From Candidatus Cloacimonadota bacterium (GTDB lineage: Bacteria > Cloacimonadota > Cloacimonadia > Cloacimonadales > Cloacimonadaceae): a stretch of DNA of 12,412 nt. The stretch spans positions 1 through 12,412 of the forward strand of contig JALNYD010000056.1 in NCBI GenBank assembly GCA_023230025.1, written 5' to 3'. A model generated the notes under the pieces. It worked only from the letters and a program-made list of their open reading frames with translations. It did not search any database and had not been told where the DNA came from. The first letter of the stretch is position 1, and each line of letters opens with the position of its first letter. The position numbers were made by a program, and so were the translations under genes. Positions 6,410 through 12,412 of the stretch are shown one piece after another.

Positions 6410-6492
6410 TAGTGCGGGCTCACAAACGAATCATCATCAATAGCAAACCCAGAGACCCGTTGTAACCATCAAGCAGAGATTGGAGAAAGATC

Positions 6493-8292
6493 ATGACTGC
6501 TATCCGATTCGTTCTTTATTATATGAAACAGCTCAAGCTGAAGTATCTGTGCACAATTTTGTTCGTTATTCTGGCTGCAGGCTTCAGCTTTCTAAGTCCA
6601 TTGATTATCCGCTTCACAGTTGATTCTGTGATTGGTAGTGCTCCGGCAGAGCTACCCTTTGGCATTGCCGTTATTCCCGAAACTGGCAGCTTCATCCCCT
6701 TTATCAAAGCCAACATCTGGTTGGCTGGACTGGGAATCGTGCTGGTGAGTTTGATTGCGCATGGCTTCACTTTCTTAAGAGGTAAGTTTAGTGCAGAAGT
6801 ATCCGAGGAGTTTGCCCGGCGCTTGAAAAATGCGCTATATGACCACATCCAGAAGCTACCCTATAGCTGGCATAGCAAAGTGCAGACCGGCGACATCATT
6901 CAGCGCTGCACCTCCGATGTTGAGACAATTCGCAGGTTTATGGGCTTGCAATTTGTCCAGTTGGGGCGGGGTGTATTCATGGTGCTGCTGCTGGTGCCGA
7001 TCATGCTCTCAATGGATACCCGCATGACTCTGGTATCAATGCTTGTGGTGCCCTTCATCTTCATCTATGCCTATGTGTTTTTTCGCCAGGTGCGGCGGAG
7101 ATTTCAAGCTGCGGATGAGGCTGAGGGATATCTGACCACGGTATTGGAGGAGTCCATCAGCGGGATCCGGGTGGTAAGAGCCTTCGCCAGGGAAGATTAT
7201 GAGATTTCACGCTTTGAGGCAGCAGCCGATGACTACCGGGAAAAATGCCGCAAATTGATCACGATTCTGGCCTATTACTGGTCTTCTTCAGACGCTTTGT
7301 GTCTGATCCAGATTGCCGGTGTGTTCATTTTTGGCATCGGTTGGACTATTTCCGGTGAGATCAGTCTGGGTACGCTTCTGGCCTTTAGCACCTATGTGGG
7401 AATGCTGCTGTGGCCGATCCGTGAAATGGGCAGAATCCTTACCGATATGGGACGCGCTCTGGTTTCCATTGGGCGTCTGCAAGAAGTGATGCAAAGCCCT
7501 GTGGAGGATTTGGTATCCGGGATCAGGATTCCCCAAGCCAGTCGTCTGAAGGGTGAAATAGAGTTTCAAAAGCTCAGTTTTGCCTATGACGAGGCGCACC
7601 CGATCCTGCAGGATATCAATCTGAAGATCAGTTCAGGAGAGACTGTAGTGATTCTGGGAGCAACCGGATCAGGAAAATCTACCCTGACTAATCTGATCCC
7701 CCGGCTCTTTGATGAATATCAGGGAAGGATTCTGATCGATGGAATGGACATCAGCACCTATAATCGCAAAGATTTACGGGCTCAGATCGGGATTGTGCTG
7801 CAAGAGCCATTCCTGTATTCCCGCTCAATTACTGAAAACATAGGCATGGCGCTAAAGGATGTGGATCCAGCCAGGATCGAGAAAGCCTCTCGTGAGGCTG
7901 CCCTGCACGATAGTATTTCAGAGTTTGAGCATGGTTATGAGACGGTGATTGGCGAACGCGGGATCACCCTTTCCGGAGGCCAGAGGCAGCGCTGTGCCAT
8001 GGCACGTGCTCTGGTTATGGATCCGGCAATCCTGATCTTTGATGATGCGCTTTCCGCGGTGGACAGCGAAACCGAGCAGATCATCCAGAACAATCTGCTT
8101 TCCCGCAAAGGACGCTCGACCACGATTATTATCACGCACCGTCTGACCGGAGTGGCTTTGGCAGACCGGATCGTGGTTCTGGAACATGGCAGAATCGCCC
8201 AGATGGGCACTCATAAAGAGCTTATTGCTCAGGATGGAGTGTATCAGCGGATCTGGAAGATTCAGCATATGCTGGAGCTTGAAGCCAGCTAA
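6493..8292 (+). CDS. ABC exporter half-transporter, subunit with degenerate Walker B
   Basis: This 599-aa inner-membrane protein fuses a six-helix type IV (ABCB/MsbA-like) exporter domain (residues about 1-320) to an ATPase domain (about 355-590). The visible motifs are Walker A GATGSGKST (389-397), Q-loop Q437, a canonical signature LSGGQ (493-497), Walker B ILIFDD (513-518) and the switch His H549. The residue after the Walker B aspartate, normally the catalytic glutamate, is Asp518, so the site built on this subunit should be poor in hydrolysis. That is the hallmark of one partner of heterodimeric exporters such as TM287/288, BmrCD and LmrCD. There is no N-terminal C39 peptidase domain, so it is not a leader-processing peptide exporter. 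The ribosome-binding site GGAG (6482-6485) is 7 nt from the ATG. Substrate unknown; drugs, lipids or small peptides are possible. Confidence 0.95.
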   Translation: MTAIRFVLYYMKQLKLKYLCTILFVILAAGFSFLSPLIIRFTVDSVIGSAPAELPFGIAVIPETGSFIPFIKANIWLAGLGIVLVSLIAHGFTFLRGKFSAEVSEEFARRLKNALYDHIQKLPYSWHSKVQTGDIIQRCTSDVETIRRFMGLQFVQLGRGVFMVLLLVPIMLSMDTRMTLVSMLVVPFIFIYAYVFFRQVRRRFQAADEAEGYLTTVLEESISGIRVVRAFAREDYEISRFEAAADDYREKCRKLITILAYYWSSSDALCLIQIAGVFIFGIGWTISGEISLGTLLAFSTYVGMLLWPIREMGRILTDMGRALVSIGRLQEVMQSPVEDLVSGIRIPQASRLKGEIEFQKLSFAYDEAHPILQDINLKISSGETVVILGATGSGKSTLTNLIPRLFDEYQGRILIDGMDISTYNRKDLRAQIGIVLQEPFLYSRSITENIGMALKDVDPARIEKASREAALHDSISEFEHGYETVIGERGITLSGGQRQRCAMARALVMDPAILIFDDALSAVDSETEQIIQNNLLSRKGRSTTIIITHRLTGVALADRIVVLEHGRIAQMGTHKELIAQDGVYQRIWKIQHMLELEAS

Positions 8293-8301
8293 GGATGCAT
8301 T

Positions 8302-10107
8302 ATGCAAGAAAATATAGAGAAAGAATATACCAGTAAGTTTGATTGGAGCCTATGGTTGAAAATGCTACATCAACTCAAAGGCCATAAATCCAAAGTGCTT
8401 CTTTTGACTTTGGTCATGGTGTTCAATGCTTTGATTGATACGACCTTACCTCTGATGACCAAGTATGGCATTGATAACATGATCATTCCAAAGGACTACT
8501 CCGGCATCCAAACCTTCAGCCTGATGTATATCCTGTTGATACTCTTTCAGTTTGTGAATGTCTATCTTCTGATTGATCTGGCAGGACGCATTGAGACAGG
8601 CCTGAACTTTGACCTCAGAAGCAAAGCATTTCGCAAGCTGCAGGGTATGAGTTTCAGCTATTTCGATCGCACCTCCAGCGGCTGGATTGTGGCTCGTGTA
8701 ACCTCGGATATAAATCGCCTGGGTGATGTGGTAGCCTGGGGAATCGTTGATCTGATCTGGGGTTTTGCCATGATCATCTTTGTCTTGGGAGTGGTTTTCA
8801 GTCTATCCTGGAAGCTGGCTTTGATTCTGCTGGCCTTGATGCCGGTGATCGCTATCATCAGCATCTATTTCCAGGAAAAGATGTTCCGGCTCTTCCGTCA
8901 GGTGCGCAGGTATAACTCCATGATTACTCACAGCTTTGGCGAAGGGATACATGGTGCCAAGACAACCAAGACCCTGGTGTGTGAGGATGCCAACCTGGAT
9001 GAGTTTATGGGACTCAGCCAAAAGATGTATGGAAGCTCGATCAAATCTGCGATCATCTCAGCTTTGTTCATGCCGATGGTCCTGATGATATCATCTCTGG
9101 GAACAGGTCTTGTGGTCTGGATCGGCGGAGCTTCAGTTTTGGGGCAGGTAATCAGTTATGGCACATTGGTGGCCTTCATCAGCTATACCATGCACCTGTT
9201 TGAGCCCTTTTCCAATGTCGCCAGGCTCTTTGCCGAGATGCAGCATGCCCAGGCCTCGGCAGAACGTGTGTTTTCCTTGATCAACCTGGAACCGGAGATT
9301 ACGAGTAGTGAAGATTATACTCAGGCATGGAAGGAAAAGCCCATGCAGGGAAAGATCAGCCTCAAGGACATGAGTTTTGCCTACAAAGAGACTCATCCGG
9401 TGTTCCAGAACTTCAATCTGGAGATTGCGCCTGGTGAATCCGTCGCTTTAGTGGGTGAGACCGGCACTGGAAAGACCACCCTGGTAAACCTGATCTGCCG
9501 TTTTTACGAACCGCAACAAGGCCTGATTGAGATTGATGATATCGATTATCGAAAGCTGCCTCTGAAATGGATTCATAGCAATCTGGGCTATGTGCAGCAG
9601 GTGCCGCATCTCTTTCAGGGTAGTGTGATGGAAAACATCCGCTATGGCCGGCTGAATGCCAGCGATGAAGAGGTGATGGAAGCAGCCAGACTGGTATGCG
9701 CCGATGAGTTCATTCAGAACCTTCCGGATACCTATGATTACAAGGTTGGTGAAGCTGGGAATCTGCTTTCCACAGGGCAAAAGCAGTTGATCGCATTTGC
9801 CCGTGTGGTGCTGGCTGATCCGGCTCTGTTGATCCTGGACGAAGCCACGGCTTCCATTGATACCGAAACCGAGCAACTGGTGCAGGAGGCCATGCACGTG
9901 GTATTGAAAGGACGCACGGGAATCATCGTGGCGCACAGGCTTTCCACCATTCGTCAGGTGGATCGAATCCTGCTGCTGCACAAAGGTGAGATCCTGGAAA
10001 TGGGCAATCATCACGACCTGATGCACAAAAAAGGCCGCTATTACCAGCTCTACATGAACCAATTCATGCAGGAAGTGGCGGAAGAGGAATTACAGAAGGA
10101 AGCCTGA
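8302..10107 (+). CDS. ABC exporter half-transporter, catalytic partner subunit
   Basis: This 601-aa protein has the same layout as its neighbour: a six-helix exporter domain (about 25-325) and an ATPase domain (about 350-590). The motifs are Walker A GETGTGKTT (385-393), Q-loop Q433, Walker B ALLILDE with the catalytic Glu E514, and the switch His H545. Its signature is LSTGQ (489-493) instead of LSGGQ. Glu514 here should work with the canonical signature of the first subunit, while this altered signature faces the Asp-bearing site of the first subunit. Together they give one active and one degenerate ATP site. The start is 9 nt after the upstream stop codon, with AAGGA at 8291-8295 serving as ribosome-binding site, so the genes are translationally linked. 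A short acidic tail (EVAEEELQKEA) ends the protein. Substrate unknown. Confidence 0.95.
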   Translation: MQENIEKEYTSKFDWSLWLKMLHQLKGHKSKVLLLTLVMVFNALIDTTLPLMTKYGIDNMIIPKDYSGIQTFSLMYILLILFQFVNVYLLIDLAGRIETGLNFDLRSKAFRKLQGMSFSYFDRTSSGWIVARVTSDINRLGDVVAWGIVDLIWGFAMIIFVLGVVFSLSWKLALILLALMPVIAIISIYFQEKMFRLFRQVRRYNSMITHSFGEGIHGAKTTKTLVCEDANLDEFMGLSQKMYGSSIKSAIISALFMPMVLMISSLGTGLVVWIGGASVLGQVISYGTLVAFISYTMHLFEPFSNVARLFAEMQHAQASAERVFSLINLEPEITSSEDYTQAWKEKPMQGKISLKDMSFAYKETHPVFQNFNLEIAPGESVALVGETGTGKTTLVNLICRFYEPQQGLIEIDDIDYRKLPLKWIHSNLGYVQQVPHLFQGSVMENIRYGRLNASDEEVMEAARLVCADEFIQNLPDTYDYKVGEAGNLLSTGQKQLIAFARVVLADPALLILDEATASIDTETEQLVQEAMHVVLKGRTGIIVAHRLSTIRQVDRILLLHKGEILEMGNHHDLMHKKGRYYQLYMNQFMQEVAEEELQKEA

Positions 10108-10210
10108 TTCAAAATGCTTTCCTGATCCAGAAGAGGTGAACGGCTCGTTACTCCACTGCCCTATCTGGGCTAAATCAGGTTTTGTATAAGCTGTTTCGAG
10201 ATATAGGATA

Positions 10211-10233
10211 GGGGATACCGGTATGGTATCCCC
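10211..10233. terminator. Terminator hairpin between convergent genes
   Basis: GGGGATACC (10211-10219), loop GGTAT, and GGTATCCCC (10225-10233) form a perfect 9-bp stem. It lies 103 nt after the ABC operon and 11 nt after the end of the minus-strand gene, so it can serve both convergent genes. On the + strand it is followed by ttagttc and on the minus strand by tatcctatat, so the U-tract is weak on both sides. Confidence 0.7.
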
Positions 10234-10244
10234 TTAGTTCAGCT

Positions 10245-12412
10245 TTAGTTGCTGCCTGTTACGCGGTAAAATCTATGAGTTTGACTGCTGCTATCCAACC
10301 AGGTATTGCCGATTATGGCGTCCTCCAGCAGCTCCCATCCAGAAGGAAACTCCGGGTATGGATCATCAGCAACATACACTCTGTATGTATTGGCACCTGG
10401 CAGAATATCCCAAATCAGGGTGATTCCCTCGATTGATGTGCTGATTTGCAGGTTTTGCACGCTTCCCAGGCTGATGAAGTTCAGTGAAGTAGAGCCGAGG
10501 CCAAAGTCACCAAAGCTGTTGAGTCCGCTTCTTGAGATCAATGGAGCTTCATTGCTGCCTGTGCAGGGAATATGCGTTCCGTCCGATTGCCAGGGGCTTT
10601 GATCATCGCTACGCCACAGCAGATGCAGAGCACTGTAATCATTGATCCCGCCATAGCCAGCGGCGAGAATGCCGATGCTATAGGAGCCGGTTTGTAATCC
10701 TCCCTCAGCAGACAAGCGCCAATAAGCCTCCGTGCCCATGTTTGTGAGTTCTGTGCCGTCATCAGTGAGGGGCAAGCCCACCAGTCCCGGATCCTCGTAG
10801 ATGGTGCTCAGGTAAAGACTGCCTCCACTAACATGCGGATCATCGAAGCTAAGTTGCACCGGACGATAGTGTGAAGCAGTTCCAATCGGGAAAAGCACTT
10901 CGGTATCGGTAGTCTCAAGCCAAATGCAGAAATCTCCATGGATATGACCATTCTCGCGAAGAAGAGTCCCGGCTGATACACTGGAGCCCAAAGTGAGATC
11001 AGGGATATGGATCACGCCCCCAAGCAGATTCAAAGTCTGGGTAACGGCCAATGATGCTCCGATGACCAAGCCCGGATTGTTCACAGTGAGGCTGCGCACC
11101 ACATCCGGCAAGCCATCACCCGCGTTTTGCATTTCTAAGCCATTGTAAGTATAATTGCCGGTTGTGGAATAAGTCCGGCTACCAGTCTTTTGGATGTTTC
11201 CGCTTGATTCACTCAGGCTGATTCCATCCACCGATCCGATAATCAGGCTGGAATTGCCAGCAGCAGTGAAGTTCCCTGCTCCCCCCAGGTATCCGGTACC
11301 CAGATCCAGAGTTCCATTATTCGTAAAATTACCGTTGGTAACCAGGTTTGCGCCATTCTGCAGAGTAAAGGAGCCTGAAGCAGAGGTTCCCATGCACGCA
11401 GCCAGAAGATCGACATCGTCTTCATCCCGAATCTCCCCCAGAGCACCATCCAGAGTGACATCCACATTGTTGGTACTGAAACTGCCATAGCGTAAGATCA
11501 GCTTGCCTGCCAGATGATATTCTGCCCCGCTGCCAGCGTCATTATAATGAGTGGAGCTTCCAGCATAGAATCTGATGCTGCCTGTTTCCAGCCAGAAAGT
11601 GCCATAGTTGTTCAAAGCGCAGACATCAAAATTGGAGTATCCGGAGCCAGTTTTATGCACCAGCCCATAGTTGTTCAGGATGGGTGTATTGGATCCGCCA
11701 CCGGTGTGCCACACTGATAGATTATCTCCAATATTTAAAGTGGCTCCGTCATTAATATTGAAGTTCAGGTTTCCTCCGCCCATCCCACTCATCATGTTTA
11801 CCGTGCCGTTATTGTGGAAAGTACCATTTCCCATACGCTTTGTGCCAGAGCCAGTAAGATTCAGGATGCCATCGGCTCCCAGATAGTAGTTACCCACAAA
11901 AATGTCCCCTTCCGTCCAATTGTGAGTGCCATTATAGAAGATCTTCCCGTTTCCGCCCAAATGACCGCCATATTGGTTGATTGCAATAGTTTCGGCAATC
12001 TGTAAGCCCATGGTGGTACCCAGTGTATTCAGATCACCTCCGGTACTCAGGCGCAATTCTCCCAAGCCTGTGATCTCAGTTCCTTCCTGGCAATTCAGCG
12101 GATAGCCCTCTGACAATTCCAAAATGGCATCCTGGGCAAGCTGATAGTCTCCATTTCCGCTGGAACTTGTACTGGGTTTCAGCTTCAGTTTGGCATTGGC
12201 GAAGATATTTACCTGCATCAGGTTGTTGAAATTCGATGAGTCATAATACAGCGTGCCCTGCTGCACTTCGATAGTTGCATTATTAGTGGTGTTTAGCTGA
12301 TTCAAGGAACAAGAGCTATCCCCAGTCTTTAGCAAGAGACCGTCATTTACCAGGCTGCTGGGGCCAGAACCCCCTCCACCATGCCAAAATCCGCTTCCGG
12401 AAGTAAATTCGA
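10245..12412 (-). CDS. Large repetitive beta-structured surface/secreted protein, C-terminal part (5' truncated)
   Basis: The frame is open from the stop at 10245 to the window edge, giving 721 visible residues. The first in-window start-like codon (TTG at 12335) is internal, because the frame continues upstream as ...GSGFWHGGGGSGPSSLVNDG. Residues about 1-450 are short Gly/Asn-rich beta-strand repeats (NNGTLDLGTG, NDGATLNIGDN, NNYGTFWLETGS), typical of beta-helix or autotransporter-like adhesins. A longer-period repeat is also seen: W-H-x-GGGS...L-x-N-x-G-L...KTG at about residues 9-34 and again about 234-255. Residues about 505-645 form a conserved-looking beta domain (FPIGTASHYRPVQL, EAYWRLS). 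Residues about 650-721 are a fibronectin III-like module (ITLIWDILPGANTYRVYVADDP ... FYRVTGSN), quoted in part. There is no T9SS tail, so its export or anchoring route is not visible. Function is probably structural or adhesive. Confidence 0.88.
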   Translation of the reverse strand, partial: EFTSGSGFWHGGGGSGPSSLVNDGLLLKTGDSSCSLNQLNTTNNATIEVQQGTLYYDSSNFNNLMQVNIFANAKLKLKPSTSSSGNGDYQLAQDAILELSEGYPLNCQEGTEITGLGELRLSTGGDLNTLGTTMGLQIAETIAINQYGGHLGGNGKIFYNGTHNWTEGDIFVGNYYLGADGILNLTGSGTKRMGNGTFHNNGTVNMMSGMGGGNLNFNINDGATLNIGDNLSVWHTGGGSNTPILNNYGLVHKTGSGYSNFDVCALNNYGTFWLETGSIRFYAGSSTHYNDAGSGAEYHLAGKLILRYGSFSTNNVDVTLDGALGEIRDEDDVDLLAACMGTSASGSFTLQNGANLVTNGNFTNNGTLDLGTGYLGGAGNFTAAGNSSLIIGSVDGISLSESSGNIQKTGSRTYSTTGNYTYNGLEMQNAGDGLPDVVRSLTVNNPGLVIGASLAVTQTLNLLGGVIHIPDLTLGSSVSAGTLLRENGHIHGDFCIWLETTDTEVLFPIGTASHYRPVQLSFDDPHVSGGSLYLSTIYEDPGLVGLPLTDDGTELTNMGTEAYWRLSAEGGLQTGSYSIGILAAGYGGINDYSALHLLWRSDDQSPWQSDGTHIPCTGSNEAPLISRSGLNSFGDFGLGSTSLNFISLGSVQNLQISTSIEGITLIWDILPGANTYRVYVADDPYPEFPSGWELLEDAIIGNTWLDSSSQTHRFYRVTGSN

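Noticed and set aside
6493..8292. Peptidase-containing bacteriocin exporter with the 27-aa ORF as its precursor
   Set aside because: Neither ABC subunit has an N-terminal C39 peptidase domain, and the short peptide lacks a double-glycine leader or cysteines. A RiPP reading has no support beyond proximity.
9448..10062. 204-aa ORF antisense to the second ABC gene
   Set aside because: It lies entirely opposite the conserved ATPase domain (Walker A to H-loop). The His/Gln-rich translation is a by-product of codon use on the coding strand.
12333..12335. TTG as the true start of the right-hand surface protein
   Set aside because: The frame stays open to the window edge and the upstream residues continue the same Gly-rich repeat, so the gene is truncated and does not start there.

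Overview
The window most likely comes from a Gram-negative bacterium of the Fibrobacterota-Chlorobiota-Bacteroidota (FCB) group. A member of Cloacimonadota or a near relative is the best guess. The evidence is two extracellular proteins ending in type IX secretion (T9SS) type A sorting tails (a YPNPFNPSTTISY-type tail at the left edge and an IYPNP...YFLRV...KLVILK tail on the metallophosphoesterase), and a large beta-structured surface protein ending in a fibronectin III-like module of a style common in that phylum. This is inference from protein style; no rRNA or other marker gene is present.

Layout from left to right. Positions 1-267 hold the 3' end of a secreted T9SS-tailed protein (+). 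Positions 268-627 are mostly non-coding. They contain a very long near-perfect hairpin (308-408), a possible 36-aa small gene with a good ribosome-binding site (424-534) and a possible promoter. Positions 628-2787 (+) encode a TPR-repeat protein fused to a C-terminal class III adenylate/guanylate cyclase domain. Positions 2788-3315 are a repeat-rich intergenic region: REP-like palindromic cores in both orientations, a 25-bp and a 51-bp tandem repeat, and imperfect inverted repeats at the two ends (about 2904-3296), so the whole looks like a small non-autonomous element. Positions 3316-6003 (-) encode a secreted multidomain calcineurin-type metallophosphoesterase with OB-like domains, a cohesin-like domain and a T9SS tail. 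Positions 6004-6492 separate divergent genes and contain possible divergent promoters, a 27-aa ORF with a consensus Shine-Dalgarno sequence (6231-6314) and a 15-bp palindrome. Positions 6493-8292 and 8302-10107 (+) are a two-gene operon for a heterodimeric ABC exporter. A perfect 9-bp hairpin at 10211-10233 separates this operon from the convergent gene on the right. Positions 10245-12412 (-) are the 3' part of a large repetitive surface or secreted protein that runs off the window.

The genes do not form one obvious pathway. The common theme is the cell surface: three of the five large genes encode exported proteins and two encode a membrane exporter. The cyclase is a stand-alone cytoplasmic signalling protein. 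The ABC pair is the clearest functional unit: its ATPase motifs are asymmetric in a complementary way, giving one canonical and one degenerate ATP site. The short ORF just upstream with a consensus ribosome-binding site is the most interesting uncharacterised item, because a leader-peptide arrangement of this kind is known for the heterodimeric exporter operon bmrBCD. No RNA genes, CRISPR array, phage genes or transposase were found.
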